Part shown: one piece after another, positions 16,144 to 26,817 of the stretch | Layout: each line of letters starts with the position of its first letter | Numbering within the stretch: the first letter of the stretch is position 1 | NCBI GenBank assembly: GCA_905221385.1 | Contig: CAJNCV010000008.1 | Location: 20,186-84,185, forward strand | Direction of reading: 5' to 3' | Source: a bacterium | Lineage (GTDB): Bacteria > Bacillota > Bacilli > Lactobacillales > Streptococcaceae | Length of the DNA stretch: 64,000 bases | Program-made: the position numbers and the translations under genes | Notes under the pieces: model-generated | The model's database searches: none | Seen by the model: only the letters and a program-made list of their open reading frames with translations | What the model was told of the DNA's origin: nothing

Positions 16144-17016
16144 TTATTCTCCGAAGATTTCTTTTTGTAGGCGACGACCAGTAGGTGTGGCAGCGAGTCC
16201 ACCTTCAGCCGTTTCTCGAAAGGCAGTTGGGAGACTGGATCCGACTTGGTACATGGCATCGATGACTTCGTCAACAGGGATCTTAGACTCGATACCTGCC
16301 AAGGCCATATCTGCTGCGATAAAGGCAAAGCTGGCTCCCATGGCATTGCGCTTGACGCAGGGAACTTCAACCAAACCAGCGACGGGGTCGCAGATGAGGC
16401 CTAGCATATTTTTAATGACAAAGGCAATGGCTTGGCTAGCCTGATAGGGGCTTCCACCTGCAGCCAAGGTCAAGGCTGCGGCACTCATGGCAGAGGCAGA
16501 GCCAACCTCGGCCTGGCAGCCACCTTCAGCACCTGAGATAGAAGCGTTGTTTGCGATGACTAGTCCAAAGGCACCAGCAGCAAAGAGGAAATCCAGCTGT
16601 TCTTCGTGGCTAAGATCAAGTTTTTGGATAGCAGCAGTGAGAACGGCTGGCAGACAGCCAGCACTTCCTGCGGTTGGAGTGGCGCAGACCAAGCCCATCT
16701 TCGCATTGTGTTCATTGACTGCGATGGCATTTCGGGCTGCTGATAGGATGGTAAAGTCCGACAAGGCCTTACCACTTTTGAGATGGCGGTCTAGTTTGGC
16801 CGCATCTCCTCCCGTTAAACCACTACGGGATTTATTTTCACTGAGACCGAGCTCGACAGAGGCTTTCATGACTTCTAGATTGCGTTCCATGAGGAGGAGA
16901 ACTTCTGGCCGTTCCCGACCGGTTAGTTGATATTCTGTCGCAATCATAAGTTCTGCGACATTTCCTTGGAAGTCTAGATCTGCCTGCTCAACCAATTCTT
17001 TGATAGAATAAAACAT
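16144..17016 (-). CDS. sdaAA: L-serine dehydratase, alpha subunit
   Basis: Iron-sulphur subunit of the two-subunit L-serine dehydratase, which deaminates L-serine to pyruvate and ammonia in the cytoplasm. The cysteines that hold the oxygen-sensitive [4Fe-4S] cluster are in AGCLPAV, CDPVAGLVEVPC and the GGCQAEVGSASAMSAAAL segment. Length 290 is standard. It starts 8 bp after sdaAB and is co-transcribed with it from the promoter near 17730. The same gene order with the HAD gene downstream occurs in pneumococcus. Confidence 0.95.
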   Translation of the reverse strand: MFYSIKELVEQADLDFQGNVAELMIATEYQLTGRERPEVLLLMERNLEVMKASVELGLSENKSRSGLTGGDAAKLDRHLKSGKALSDFTILSAARNAIAVNEHNAKMGLVCATPTAGSAGCLPAVLTAAIQKLDLSHEEQLDFLFAAGAFGLVIANNASISGAEGGCQAEVGSASAMSAAALTLAAGGSPYQASQAIAFVIKNMLGLICDPVAGLVEVPCVKRNAMGASFAFIAADMALAGIESKIPVDEVIDAMYQVGSSLPTAFRETAEGGLAATPTGRRLQKEIFGE

Positions 17017-17024
17017 GTTTCCTC

Positions 17025-17696
17025 CTACTTAAAGAAATTGACATTGTGGAGATGAGGGATTTTTCGGATTTCTTCAATCGCCTCTTCGCAACTTCGACTA
17101 TCGACTTCGATGATCATGATGGCTTTTTCTCCAGCTTTTTCCCTAGTCACATTCATCTGAGCGATGTTGATATCGAAACGAGAGAGGGTTTCAGTAACAT
17201 GGGCAATCATACCTGGAACATCCTGATGCACTATGATAATGGTTGGTGTGTTCATGTTGAGAGAGACAGCAAAGCCGTTAAGTTCCGTAACTTGGATATT
17301 TCCCCCACCGATGGAAATTCCTGTCACACTGATGGATTTGTGTTCATTCTTCACAGTAATTTTAGTGGTATTAGGGTGAGGAGCGTTGCTGTCTTTCTGA
17401 ATGGTCCAGACAATCTTGATACCGCGTTTATGGGCAATCTCTAGGCTATTTGGAATGTCAGGATCGTCCGTATCCATACCTAAAATACCCGCAACGAGAG
17501 CAAGGTCTGTCCCGTGACCACGGTAGGTCTTGGCAAATGAGTTAAATAGTTGGAATTCGACTTCTGTTGGCGTATCGTCAAAGATGGAGGAGACGATTTT
17601 CCCAATACGAACAGCTCCAGCTGTGTGGCTACTTGATGGGCCAATCATGACTGGTCCGATAATATCAAAGACAGATTGAAAACGAAGTGAGTGCAT
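17025..17696 (-). CDS. sdaAB: L-serine dehydratase, beta subunit
   Basis: Partner of SdaAA. The N-terminal domain carries the family motif IGPVMIGPSSSHTAGAVRIG (about residues 13-32); the C-terminal domain, residues about 148-220, is an ACT domain that in this family binds serine. Length 223 is standard. It is the first gene of the sdaAB-sdaAA unit, with a -10 TATAAT on the minus strand at 17727-17732, about 30 bp upstream. Confidence 0.95.
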   Translation of the reverse strand: MHSLRFQSVFDIIGPVMIGPSSSHTAGAVRIGKIVSSIFDDTPTEVEFQLFNSFAKTYRGHGTDLALVAGILGMDTDDPDIPNSLEIAHKRGIKIVWTIQKDSNAPHPNTTKITVKNEHKSISVTGISIGGGNIQVTELNGFAVSLNMNTPTIIIVHQDVPGMIAHVTETLSRFDINIAQMNVTREKAGEKAIMIIEVDSRSCEEAIEEIRKIPHLHNVNFFK

Positions 17697-17726
17697 CTGT
17701 TTCCCCTTACAAAGATTCTTATATCT

Positions 17727-17732
17727 ATTATA
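17727..17732 (-). promoter_or_regulatory. -10 element of the serine dehydratase operon
   Basis: TATAAT on the minus strand, preceded by TTTGA; the -35 is weak. Located 31 bp before the sdaAB start. Confidence 0.6.
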
Positions 17733-17936
17733 TCAAAGAATGAAGTTCTGTGCTTATTTCCCTTATAAAACTGAAAAAATGGATAGAAATGGTATAAAAT
17801 TTGGCCTTTTATGACAAAAATATCGATGTTTCAGTAAATATAAAATATTTTTGTAATATTTCTACACAAAATCGTTAAGAAACGGTAATATTCAAACGGT
17901 ATGATAGAAGCATAGTAAAAAGGAGAATTTTCAGAA

Positions 17937-18578
17937 ATGACATTAACAACTAAAAAAATCAAATCAACTCTTGCAGGAGTAGCAACATTACTTGCTTTCT
18001 TTGCGCCTGCACTTGCTTCTGCGCAAGAAACTGTAACTTATACAGTTAAACCAGGTGATACTCTTTCAGAAATCGCTGAGAAGTACAATACTACTGTTGA
18101 AAAATTGGCAGAAAAAAACAATATCAAAGATATTCACCTTATCTATGTGGATCAAGTTTTGGTTATCGAAGGAACAGCTTCATCGACAGCAACTGCAACT
18201 TCTGCAACAACCTATGAAGCACCAGTTGCTACAGAAGAAACAAGCGAAGCTACAACTTATGAAGAAGTTGCTGAAACAACAACTTACGAAGCACCAGCTG
18301 CTACAGCCAGCACTTCTTATGAAGAAGAAAGTTACACAGCTTCTACTGTAAGTGGTTCTGAAGCAGAAGCCAAAGAATGGATCGCTCAAAAAGAATCAGG
18401 TGGTAGCTACACAGCTACAAACGGACGTTACATCGGACGTTACCAATTGACAGATTCATACTTGAACGGCGACTACTCAGCTGAAAACCAAGAACGTGTA
18501 GCAGATGCTTACGTTGCAGGACGTTACGGTTCATGGACAGCTGCCAAGAACTTCTGGCTTAACAACGGTTGGTATTAA
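17937..18578 (+). CDS. Secreted LysM protein with C-terminal transglycosylase-like domain
   Basis: Signal peptide (residues 1-29, cleaved near ALASAQ), one LysM peptidoglycan-binding domain (about residues 32-77: YTVKPGDTLSEIAEKYNTTV...), a Thr/Ala/Glu-rich linker of low complexity with repeats of TTYEAP/TTYEEV, and a C-terminal domain of about 70 residues (AKEWIAQKESGGSYTATNG...RYQL) resembling the minimal lysozyme-like fold of streptococcal wall proteins; the Glu in KESGG would be the catalytic candidate. The pneumococcal homologue belongs to the essential WalRK (VicRK) regulon. Here the gene is transcribed alone between a TATGAT -10 (17899-17904) and a strong terminator. Confidence 0.85.
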   Translation: MTLTTKKIKSTLAGVATLLAFFAPALASAQETVTYTVKPGDTLSEIAEKYNTTVEKLAEKNNIKDIHLIYVDQVLVIEGTASSTATATSATTYEAPVATEETSEATTYEEVAETTTYEAPAATASTSYEEESYTASTVSGSEAEAKEWIAQKESGGSYTATNGRYIGRYQLTDSYLNGDYSAENQERVADAYVAGRYGSWTAAKNFWLNNGWY

Positions 18579-19895
<1,317 letters not shown>

Positions 19896-19896
19896 A

Positions 19897-19924
19897 TTGA
19901 CAAATTTTCTCAATTTGCTACAAT
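19897..19924 (+). promoter_or_regulatory. Promoter of the Nudix-mnmG operon
   Basis: -35 TTGACA (19897-19902) overlapping the end of mnmA, 16-bp spacer, -10 TACAAT (19919-19924). A leader of about 100 bases with a TGCAGG/CCTGCA hairpin follows. Confidence 0.75.
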
Positions 19925-20034
19925 AATAAAAGCAATAGAAATGATGGTCAAAGCTCATGGATGTTGCAGGTTTTTTGTCCTGCACTTCTTACGAGTTTTG
20001 ACTGTTTTTGTGTCGTTCAAGGGAAAGGACAAAA

Positions 20035-20490
20035 ATGACTCAACAAGACTTTCGGACAAAAGTGGAAAATACTGTTTTTGGTGTTCGGGCGACAGCCTTG
20101 ATTCTCCAAAATGGCAAACTCCTAGTCACCAAAGATAAGGGCAAGTATTACACCATCGGCGGTGCGATTCAAGTTAATGAAAGCACGGAAGACGCGGTAG
20201 TTCGTGAAGTGAGGGAAGAATTAGGGGTCCGAGCTCAAGCTGGACAGCTAGCTTTTGTGGTTGAAAATCGTTTTGAACAAGACGGTGTTTCCTATCACAA
20301 CATCGAGTTTCATTACCTGGTGAATTTGCTTGAAGAAGCTCCATTGACCATGCAGGAAGACGAAAAAATGCAGCCTTGTGAGTGGATTGACTTGGATAGG
20401 TTTGAGGGGATCAATCTAGTTCCAGCCTTTTTAAAAACAGCCCTACCAGATTGGGACGGCCAACTAAGACACATTCATCTTGAGGAATAG
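20035..20490 (+). CDS. Nudix hydrolase
   Basis: Mg-dependent pyrophosphohydrolase of nucleoside diphosphate-X compounds. The Nudix box starts at GGAIQVNESTEDAVVREVREELGV, with the REVREELGV helix that binds metal. The ATG at 20035 follows AAAGGAC and gives 151 residues; an upstream in-frame start at 20008 lacks a ribosome site. It is the first of two Nudix genes read with mnmG, 8 bp before the second. Substrate not determinable; a housekeeping function in removing oxidised or noncanonical nucleotides is possible. Confidence 0.85.
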   Translation: MTQQDFRTKVENTVFGVRATALILQNGKLLVTKDKGKYYTIGGAIQVNESTEDAVVREVREELGVRAQAGQLAFVVENRFEQDGVSYHNIEFHYLVNLLEEAPLTMQEDEKMQPCEWIDLDRFEGINLVPAFLKTALPDWDGQLRHIHLEE

Positions 20491-20498
20491 GAGAGAAA

Positions 20499-20930
20499 AT
20501 GATGGTTAAGCTTATTGCCCATGTACTTGTTCATAGTGGTGGTGATTATTTGCTCATTCAGCGTTCGGAAATTAAAAGAGGAGAACCCAACGTTTATCCA
20601 ACTTACTGGGATATTCCTGGTGGCGGGGTTGAAAAGGGTGAACTTCCGCGAGATGGTGCTCTTAGAGAATGCATTGAAGAAGCGGGAGTTAGGCTAGATA
20701 GCAGTTCGCTCAAACTTCTTCACGAAGATAGTCAACTGGATACCTCTAAGGATACGGTTTTTACTCGCTTAGTTTATAAAGCAGAGTGGGTTGGGGAGAA
20801 GCCAATTATCAGATTAGATCCTGAAGAACATACACACTTTAAATGGGTTACTATGGATCAAGCTCTAGAGGAGGAGAAGTTAGTTCCTTATTTGCGAGAA
20901 ATTTTTGAAAGGTTAAGAAATGACTTATAA
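20499..20930 (+). CDS. Nudix hydrolase
   Basis: Second Nudix protein (143 residues) with its box at [24 protein letters not shown]; the central glutamates are present. It is not closely similar to the preceding Nudix protein, so a recent duplication is unlikely. The ATG follows AGGAGA. The last 11 bases overlap the start of mnmG, indicating translational coupling. The substrate is unknown. Confidence 0.85.
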   Translation: MMVKLIAHVLVHSGGDYLLIQRSEIKRGEPNVYPTYWDIPGGGVEKGELPRDGALRECIEEAGVRLDSSSLKLLHEDSQLDTSKDTVFTRLVYKAEWVGEKPIIRLDPEEHTHFKWVTMDQALEEEKLVPYLREIFERLRNDL

Positions 20931-22833
20931 TTTTACGGAAGAATACGATATTATTGTAATCGGTGCGGGACATGCTGGGGTTGAGGCTTCCTTGGCTGCC
21001 AGCCGTATGGGCTGTAAGGTCTTGCTTGCGACCATCAACATCGAAATGTTGGCTTTCATGCCTTGTAACCCTTCGATCGGTGGTTCTGCCAAGGGGATTG
21101 TCGTGCGTGAAGTGGATGCCCTCGGTGGGGAAATGGCCAAGAATATTGACAAGACTTACATACAGATGAAGATGCTCAACACAGGGAAGGGGCCAGCTGT
21201 CCGTGCCCTTCGTGCGCAGGCTGACAAGGAACTTTACTCTAAGGAGATGCGCAAGACAGTTGAAAATCAAGAGAATCTGACCCTTCGTCAAACCATGATT
21301 GATGAGATTTTGGTGGAAGATGGCAAGGTTGTCGGTGTGCGTACAGCTACCCATCAAGAGTATGCTGCCAAGGCTGTTATCGTGACGACAGGGACTGCAC
21401 TCCGTGGGGAAATCATCATCGGAGATCTCAAGTATTCGTCAGGTCCAAACCACAGCCTAGCTTCGATTAATCTAGCTGATAATCTCAAGGAACTTGGGCT
21501 CGAAATCGGTCGTTTCAAGACAGGAACCCCTCCACGTGTTAAGGCTTCTTCTATCAATTACGATGTGACAGAGATTCAGCCAGGAGATGAAGCGCCTAAT
21601 CACTTCTCCTACACTTCACGTGATGAGGATTATGTTAAGGATCAAGTGCCATGCTGGTTGACCTACACCAACGGTAGTAGTCATGAGATTATCCAAAACA
21701 ACCTCCACCGTGCGCCTATGTTTACAGGTGTAGTTAAGGGTGTGGGACCTCGTTACTGTCCATCAATTGAGGATAAGATTGTGCGCTTTGCGGACAAGGA
21801 ACGTCACCAACTATTTCTAGAACCAGAAGGGCGTGACACTGAGGAAGTATACGTTCAAGGTTTATCAACCAGTCTGCCTGAGGATGTCCAGCGTGAGCTG
21901 GTTCATTCCATCAAAGGTTTAGAAAATGCTGAGATGATGCGAACTGGTTATGCCATCGAGTACGACATGGTCTTGCCTCATCAGTTGCGTGCGACTCTGG
22001 AGACCAAGAAAATCTCAGGACTTTTCACTGCTGGTCAGACAAATGGAACATCAGGTTACGAAGAAGCTGCTGGCCAAGGGATTATCGCGGGTATCAATGC
22101 GGCTCTGAAAATCCAAGGCAAGCCTGAGTTGATTTTGAAGCGCAGCGACGGTTATATTGGGGTGATGATTGATGACTTGGTGACCAAGGGAACCATTGAA
22201 CCCTACCGTCTCTTGACCAGTCGTGCTGAATACCGCCTTATTCTCCGTCATGACAACGCTGATATGCGTTTGACCGAGATGGGTCGAGAGATTGGGCTTG
22301 TGGATGATGAACGCTGGGCTCGCTTTGAAATCAAGAAAAACCAATTTGACAATGAGATGAAGCGTCTCGACAGTATCAAACTCAAGCCGGTCAAGGAAAC
22401 AAATGCCAAGGTTGAGGAGATGGGCTTTAAGCCGTTGACAGATGCAGTGACAGCCAAGGAATTCCTTCGTCGTCCAGAAGTTTCTTACCAAGATGTGGTG
22501 GCCTTCATCGGACCAGCTGCTGAGGACTTGGATGACAAGATTATAGAATTGATTGAAACAGAAATCAAGTATGAAGGCTATATTTCCAAAGCCATGGATC
22601 AGGTTGCCAAGATGAAACGCATGGAAGAAAAACGCATTCCAGCTAATATTGACTGGGATGATATTGACTCGATTGCGACAGAAGCTCGTCAGAAGTTCAA
22701 ACTTATCAATCCAGAAACTATCGGCCAAGCCAGCCGTATTTCGGGAGTTAACCCAGCAGATATTTCTATTTTGATGGTGTATTTGGAAGGTAAAAATCGT
22801 AGTATTTCTAAAAATCAAGAAAAGAAAGCATAG
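20920..22833 (+). CDS. mnmG: tRNA uridine 5-carboxymethylaminomethyl modification enzyme MnmG (GidA)
   Basis: FAD-dependent enzyme that, with the GTPase MnmE, installs the cmnm5 group on U34 of tRNAs reading split codon boxes. The N-terminal dinucleotide-binding motif is [13 protein letters not shown] (residues 13-25); the GidA signatures include [15 protein letters not shown] and [12 protein letters not shown]. Length 637 is usual. MnmA upstream acts on the same base of the same tRNAs, so this stretch is a U34-modification cluster. Start overlaps the Nudix gene by 11 bp. Confidence 0.97.
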   Translation: MTYNFTEEYDIIVIGAGHAGVEASLAASRMGCKVLLATINIEMLAFMPCNPSIGGSAKGIVVREVDALGGEMAKNIDKTYIQMKMLNTGKGPAVRALRAQADKELYSKEMRKTVENQENLTLRQTMIDEILVEDGKVVGVRTATHQEYAAKAVIVTTGTALRGEIIIGDLKYSSGPNHSLASINLADNLKELGLEIGRFKTGTPPRVKASSINYDVTEIQPGDEAPNHFSYTSRDEDYVKDQVPCWLTYTNGSSHEIIQNNLHRAPMFTGVVKGVGPRYCPSIEDKIVRFADKERHQLFLEPEGRDTEEVYVQGLSTSLPEDVQRELVHSIKGLENAEMMRTGYAIEYDMVLPHQLRATLETKKISGLFTAGQTNGTSGYEEAAGQGIIAGINAALKIQGKPELILKRSDGYIGVMIDDLVTKGTIEPYRLLTSRAEYRLILRHDNADMRLTEMGREIGLVDDERWARFEIKKNQFDNEMKRLDSIKLKPVKETNAKVEEMGFKPLTDAVTAKEFLRRPEVSYQDVVAFIGPAAEDLDDKIIELIETEIKYEGYISKAMDQVAKMKRMEEKRIPANIDWDDIDSIATEARQKFKLINPETIGQASRISGVNPADISILMVYLEGKNRSISKNQEKKA

Positions 22834-22835
22834 AA

Positions 22836-22864
22836 AAAACAGCTCCGAAGACGGGGCTGTTTTA
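22836..22864. terminator. Bidirectional terminator between mnmG and rnjA
   Basis: 12-bp stem (22836-22847 with 22852-22863, one G-U), AAGA loop, A and T runs on either side; serves both convergent genes. Confidence 0.88.
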
Positions 22865-22868
22865 TAAT

Positions 22869-24548
22869 TTATTCCTCATCTGGTGTGAGGATCATCGGGA
22901 TGATAATCGGTTCACGTTCTGTATTTTCATAGAGGAAGGGGCGAATGGCGTTGACAATGGCGCCATTGACAGATTGCACGCTAGCATCTTTGTTCTTCAG
23001 TGCGATACGAATAGCATTGAAGAGGATGCGCTGACTTTGGCGAATCAAGTCTCCAGACTCTCTCATGTAGACAAAGCCTCGGCTGAGGATATCTGGACCA
23101 GACAAGATCATTTTAGACTTGAAGTCAACAGTTGCGACTGCTAGAACGACACCGTCTTCAGATAAATCACGACGATCTTTGAGGACAGCAGCGCCGATTT
23201 CACCGATACGATTTCCATCGACATAGATGTCTTGGGCATTGAAGTGACCTGCGATACGGGCTGAGTTAGCAGTAAGAGCAAGCACATCACCATTGCTCAT
23301 GATAAAGATATTGTCCTTCTCGACACCCGTATCCACCGCTAGTCCAGCGTGGACTTTCTGCATACGATATTCACCGTGGACAGGCATGAAGTATTTCGGC
23401 TTAATCAAGCGAAGCATGAGTTTTTGCTCTTGCTGACCACCGTGTCCAGATGTATGGATATTGTTCACTTTACCGTGGATAACTTCGACACCAGCTTCAG
23501 AAATAGTGTTAATCAATTTGTTGACGCTAGTGGTATTTCCAGGGATTGGGCTAGAAGAGAAGATAACAGTATCGCCGGGTTGGAGTTGCACCTGACGGTG
23601 GGTTCCATTGGCGATACGAGAGAGGGCTGCCATCGGCTCACCCTGACTACCTGTACAGAGTATTAGAATCTCGCCTGCAGGGTAGTCTTTGATTTCATTT
23701 GGCTCGATAAAGGTTCCCTTAGGAGCTTTGATGTAGCCAAGCTCGATCCCGTTGACAATGGCCTTTTCCATAGAACGACCAAAGACCGCAATCTTGCGTC
23801 CAGTCTTAACAGCAGCATCTGTTGCTTGCTGGAGACGGAAGATATTGGAGGCAAAGGATGCAAAGATGATACGTCCTTCAATGCCTTGGATAATCTTCAT
23901 GATGGACTGGCCAACGACCTTTTCAGAGTTGGTAAAGGTTGGGACTTCTGCATTTGTCGAGTCAGATAGGAGACAGAGAACGCCTTCTTCACCAAGGGCT
24001 GCCATCCGGTGCAAGTCTGCAGGTTCCCCAACTGGAGTAAAGTCGAACTTGAAGTCACCCGTACAGACGATTTTTCCTTGAGGGGTATGAATGACAATCC
24101 CCAAAGGCTCTGGAATAGAGTGGGTTGTTCTAAAGAAAGTTGCCTTGAGATTTTTAAAGGTCAACTCAGTATTGTGGTTGATTTCATATAGTTTGGCGTT
24201 GCGCAAGAGGCCGTGTTCTTCGAGTTTTCCACGGATCAAAGCCAGGGCAAGCGGTCCAGCGTAGATAGGGACATTTGCTTGCTTGAGCAGGAAGGGAATC
24301 CCACCGATGTGGTCCTCGTGTCCGTGTGTGATCAAGACAGCCTTGACGCGGTCGATATTGTCCACGATGTAAGAGTAATCAGGAATGACATAGTCGATAC
24401 CCAGCAAGTCATCTTCTGGGAATTTAATCCCAGCATCGACGATGATAATCTCGTCTTGGTATTCAATTCCGTATGTGTTTTTCCCAATTTCTCCCAGACC
24501 ACCGATGGCAAAAACGCCGACTTCTTCAGGTTTAAGAGTGTAGGCCAT
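22869..24548 (-). CDS. rnjA: Ribonuclease J1
   Basis: Metallo-beta-lactamase/beta-CASP ribonuclease with endonuclease and 5'-exonuclease activity, central in mRNA decay and rRNA maturation of Firmicutes. The zinc motif HGHEDHIGG is at about residues 75-83; TGDFKFD and HTSGH lie in the later metal and beta-CASP motifs; the C-terminal domain follows from about residue 450. Length 559 is usual. It directly follows rpoY (1 bp gap), a linkage kept in Lactobacillales and Bacilli. Confidence 0.96.
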   Translation of the reverse strand: MAYTLKPEEVGVFAIGGLGEIGKNTYGIEYQDEIIIVDAGIKFPEDDLLGIDYVIPDYSYIVDNIDRVKAVLITHGHEDHIGGIPFLLKQANVPIYAGPLALALIRGKLEEHGLLRNAKLYEINHNTELTFKNLKATFFRTTHSIPEPLGIVIHTPQGKIVCTGDFKFDFTPVGEPADLHRMAALGEEGVLCLLSDSTNAEVPTFTNSEKVVGQSIMKIIQGIEGRIIFASFASNIFRLQQATDAAVKTGRKIAVFGRSMEKAIVNGIELGYIKAPKGTFIEPNEIKDYPAGEILILCTGSQGEPMAALSRIANGTHRQVQLQPGDTVIFSSSPIPGNTTSVNKLINTISEAGVEVIHGKVNNIHTSGHGGQQEQKLMLRLIKPKYFMPVHGEYRMQKVHAGLAVDTGVEKDNIFIMSNGDVLALTANSARIAGHFNAQDIYVDGNRIGEIGAAVLKDRRDLSEDGVVLAVATVDFKSKMILSGPDILSRGFVYMRESGDLIRQSQRILFNAIRIALKNKDASVQSVNGAIVNAIRPFLYENTEREPIIIPMILTPDEE

Positions 24549-24549
24549 A

Positions 24550-24783
24550 TTAGAACTCCGTAATCTCGAAAGCGCCAGTTTCTTTTTCGTAATCTAGCAA
24601 TTTGTCAGACAAGAGTTCGATATACTCGATGTTGTACTCTGGGCGGTTTTCTTCAACAAGTTGGCGAGCAGCGATACGGCCCTCAAGTTCTGAGCTGGCA
24701 TCGATGTCTAGGTAAAGTGAGCGTGTTGTTTCACGACGTGGGCTACGTTCTTTTGTTTCTTGATAAAAAACTTTGTAAATCAT
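24550..24783 (-). CDS. rpoY: RNA polymerase epsilon subunit (DUF1447)
   Basis: Small accessory subunit (77 residues) of Firmicutes RNA polymerase, starting [20 protein letters not shown], the family signature. It binds near the base of the secondary channel; its structure resembles the phage T7 Gp2 inhibitor. Overlapping transcription with rnjA is conserved. A -10 TATAAT on the minus strand at 24894-24899 is a probable promoter, with a leader of about 100 bases. Confidence 0.93.
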   Translation of the reverse strand: MIYKVFYQETKERSPRRETTRSLYLDIDASSELEGRIAARQLVEENRPEYNIEYIELLSDKLLDYEKETGAFEITEF

Positions 24784-24893
24784 ATAGTTCCTTTCTATTT
24801 ACAGGTCAGCTTATTCCAAACTTTTAGCAGAGATTTGCTTGATTTCATTCTATTTTATGTCTAGATTGACCTTGATTCGTTACAATTATTTCA

Positions 24894-24899
24894 ATTATA
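24894..24899 (-). promoter_or_regulatory. -10 element of rpoY-rnjA
   Basis: TATAAT on the minus strand, preceded by GG; -35 not clear. Between 24905 and 25104 I see no gene, repeat or convincing promoter on either strand. Confidence 0.55.
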
Positions 24900-25109
24900 C
24901 CACAAAATGAAAAATTAGTAAAAGACGGAAATGGAGAAAGTCGGGAGGGAAAAAAGTAGCAAAAAGATAGGTAGGATTTGGTTGGAGAGTACTTAGGTGT
25001 TATAATTAAAGGGGGAATCTAAAGATATAGTAGATTTAAGGAAGAATAAAGTTCTAGCTTCATTAATCGTTGGTGTAGATGGTTGGGACAGAATGATATC
25101 TTTGAGAAA

Positions 25110-25267
25110 AGAAAAAGCTCTTGAGAAATCTCGAGAGCCAATAAAAAGGCTGAGACAAAACTCGGGGATTTTCCTGGAGCAGTGCAGATGGCAGCACCTC
25201 TACCTGAAGCGAATGCATCGCAACCTTTGAATGACTTGTCACCAAATCAAACTCGATCTCAGCCTTT
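25110..25267 (-). ncRNA. Candidate small RNA B, about 158 nt
   Basis: On the minus strand a promoter (TTGACT, 18 bp, TAGAAT) predicts a start at about 25267. The 5' end AAAGGCTGAGA (minus-strand reading of 25257-25267) pairs perfectly with TCTCAGCCTTT (minus-strand reading of 25145-25155), closing an about 120-nt region, and a stem of nine or ten pairs with a T run (25105-25139) follows. A block GGTTGCGATGC lies 42 nt from the start, as in candidate RNA A. The 60-codon frame here has no ribosome site and crosses the helices, so it is unlikely to be a protein. Class not recognised; not 4.5S, tmRNA or RNase P by their signature motifs. Confidence 0.55.
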
Positions 25268-25272
25268 ACTTA

Positions 25273-25302
25273 ATTCTATCATCTATGAGGCTAAGAAGTC
25301 AA
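25273..25302 (-). promoter_or_regulatory. Promoter of candidate small RNA B
   Basis: Minus strand -35 TTGACT (25297-25302) and -10 TAGAAT (25273-25278), 18 bp apart. Confidence 0.5.
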
Positions 25303-25359
25303 TTTATAAGTATAATGATGTAGAAATAGCATGGAGTGGAGTGCTTACTAAAAGGTAAA

Positions 25360-25510
25360 GAAAAGCCCTTGACCGAAGTCAAGAGCCTACTAACAACATT
25401 GGGGGCGAACTATTTAATCGCAATTCCAGTTCTTTAGAAACCGAAGTTTCAGGGATAGCACCGCAACCCGAAGAGTCAAAGACTCAACCTGATTTTCCTA
25501 CCAATGTTTG
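25360..25510 (-). ncRNA. Candidate small RNA A, about 150 nt
   Basis: On the minus strand TTGACA, 18 bp, TAAGAT predicts a start near 25510. ACATTGG near the 5' end pairs with CCAATGT near the 3' end; inside are GAGTC-TTT-GACTC, GGTTGCGGTGC, and a UUCG-capped GAAAC/GTTTC hairpin. It ends in CTTGAC-TTCG-GTCAAG followed by GGGCTTTTCTTT, a classical terminator. No frame with a ribosome site is present. The order hairpin, TTC, GGTTGCGRTGC at 42 nt matches candidate RNA B, so the two are probably paralogues. Class not recognised. Confidence 0.6.
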
Positions 25511-25515
25511 GCTCT

Positions 25516-25545
25516 ATCTTAACATTGACATACCAACATTGTCAA
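25516..25545 (-). promoter_or_regulatory. Promoter of candidate small RNA A, overlapping a divergent promoter
   Basis: Minus strand -35 TTGACA (25540-25545) and -10 TAAGAT (25516-25521), 18 bp apart. On the plus strand TTGACA (25525-25530) lies inside the same spacer and could serve the small membrane gene at 25587, with TTATAT at 25550-25555. The two -35 boxes form an inverted repeat. Confidence 0.5.
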
Positions 25546-25586
25546 CAGTTTATATAAAAATAGGAATACCAAAAGGAGGATTAAGA

Positions 25587-25802
25587 ATGTTTAGTTTGTT
25601 TGAATTTGCAGTAGGGGTTCGCCTCTTGATGTTTGTAGTCTTTGTAGCTTGTGTCTATGGGGGGAATGCCCTGTTTGTGCATCTGGAACACCGCAAAACA
25701 AAATTCCTTTGGAAGCTCGCTTTTGTGACGCTTTATTCAATTTTTCTCCTCCTTGTCACCTATGTTGTCTGGCTCGTTTTCTACTTTGGTTTAAATGCTT
25801 AA
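25587..25802 (+). CDS. Small membrane protein of unknown function
   Basis: 71 residues with two hydrophobic segments (about residues 8-28 and 44-68) joined by a short basic stretch, HLEHRKTKFLWK. A strong AAAAGGAGG site precedes the ATG at 25587; the frame is open back to 25539 but without a site. No family was recognised; proteins of this kind occur at the same place in pneumococcus. It is probably transcribed alone from the promoter overlapping that of candidate RNA A. Confidence 0.7.
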   Translation: MFSLFEFAVGVRLLMFVVFVACVYGGNALFVHLEHRKTKFLWKLAFVTLYSIFLLLVTYVVWLVFYFGLNA

Positions 25803-26133
25803 AGTCAATTATTCATCTAAATATACAGAAAATCCACCTCGTCTTGATAGATGGGATGGATCTTTCTATTTTTAGGTGCTATCTTTATTGTTATGACGAT
25901 GATTTCTAACGTCGAAAATCGAGTTGAAACATAAATGCATGATCCAAATTTTTTACGAAGAACCTTTCAATTCCTTGTTCACTTTTCTATTCAAAAAAGC
26001 TACAACTTTTTTGAATTTGTTGTGTAGAATTGCTTGTCTAAGTGGCAGGCCCTTTTGTTCCAAAAGAAAGAAAATTCCCATGTGCTAGCTTTTGTAGTAT
26101 AATAGTAAACAGACAAAAAGATAGGAACGTGTT
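25803..26133. other. Gap of 330 bp without a supported gene
   Basis: Contains a perfect 11-bp hairpin ATTCAAAAAAG/CTTTTTTGAAT (25989-25999 with 26006-26016) and, at its end, the -10 TATAAT (26098-26103) of tsaB. Short open frames have no ribosome sites. A tail reading IFIVMTMISNVENRVET* near 25880-25935 might be a remnant of a small membrane protein. Confidence 0.5.
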
Positions 26134-26817
26134 ATGAAAGTATTAGCTTTTGATACGTCCAGCAAGGCTCTTTCTCTCGCTATTTTAGAGGACAAGCAGG
26201 TTCTTGCCGAGACGACGATTAATATTAAGAAGAATCACAGTATTACCCTCATGCCTGCCATCGATTTTTTGATGGCAAGTTTGGATTGGACACCCAAGGA
26301 TTTGGATCGAATCGTGGTGGCGGAAGGCCCAGGTAGCTACACAGGCTTACGAATTGCGGTAGCAACTGCCAAGACCTTGGCTCATACCCTAAACATTGAG
26401 TTAGTTGGCATGTCTAGCCTCTTGGCTCTGGTGCCACGCCAACAAGAAGGCTTAGTTGTTCCCTTGATGGATGCGCGTCGCAACAATGTTTATGCAGGAT
26501 TTTATGAAAATGCCAAACCTGTCATGCCAGAAGCACACTTGTCCTTTGCGGAAGTGCTAGAAAAAGTCAAGGATGCTGAACAGGTGACCTTTGTCGGAGA
26601 AGTTGGCCCCTTTGTGGAGCAGATTCAAGAACACTTGCCACAAGCCAACTACCAAGAAAGCTTACCTAATGCAGCTAATCTAGCTTTGTGGGCATGGGAC
26701 AAGGAAGCAGACTCCTTACACGACTTCGTGCCAAATTACCTCAAACGTGTTGAAGCTGAGGAAAATTGGCTCAAGAACCACTCCGAGTCTGGTGAGCCTT
26801 ACATTAAACGCCTATGA
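26134..26817 (+). CDS. tsaB: tRNA t6A biosynthesis protein TsaB
   Basis: Inactive ASKHA-fold paralogue of TsaD and obligate partner of it in making threonylcarbamoyl-A37 on tRNAs that read ANN codons. It begins KVLAFDTSSKALSLAI and has the family segment EGPGSYTGLRIAVATAKTLA (about residues 64-83). Length 227 is usual. It overlaps rimI by 4 bp and starts the tsaB-rimI-tsaD operon. The -10 TATAAT lies at 26098-26103. Confidence 0.95.
   Translation: MKVLAFDTSSKALSLAILEDKQVLAETTINIKKNHSITLMPAIDFLMASLDWTPKDLDRIVVAEGPGSYTGLRIAVATAKTLAHTLNIELVGMSSLLALVPRQQEGLVVPLMDARRNNVYAGFYENAKPVMPEAHLSFAEVLEKVKDAEQVTFVGEVGPFVEQIQEHLPQANYQESLPNAANLALWAWDKEADSLHDFVPNYLKRVEAEENWLKNHSESGEPYIKRL

Noticed and set aside
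17849..17870. WalR (VicR) binding site upstream of the LysM gene
   Set aside because: TGTAA is present but the second TGTWA at the right distance is not; the known regulon membership in pneumococcus is mentioned, but no site is called.
17924..17938. CodY box at the LysM start codon
   Set aside because: The first 12 bases fit, but the end does not, and it overlaps the ribosome site and start codon.
20851..21357. 168-codon minus-strand frame opposite mnmG and the Nudix gene
   Set aside because: Runs across two real genes on the other strand, no ribosome site.
22051..22818. 255-codon minus-strand frame opposite mnmG
   Set aside because: Shadow of a highly conserved gene on the other strand; no ribosome site or promoter.
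25063..25245. 60-codon minus-strand frame
   Set aside because: No ribosome site; lies within small RNA B and runs through its terminator.
25257..25267. TPP riboswitch-like GGCTGAGA
   Set aside because: The other conserved thi-box parts are absent and no thiamine gene follows.
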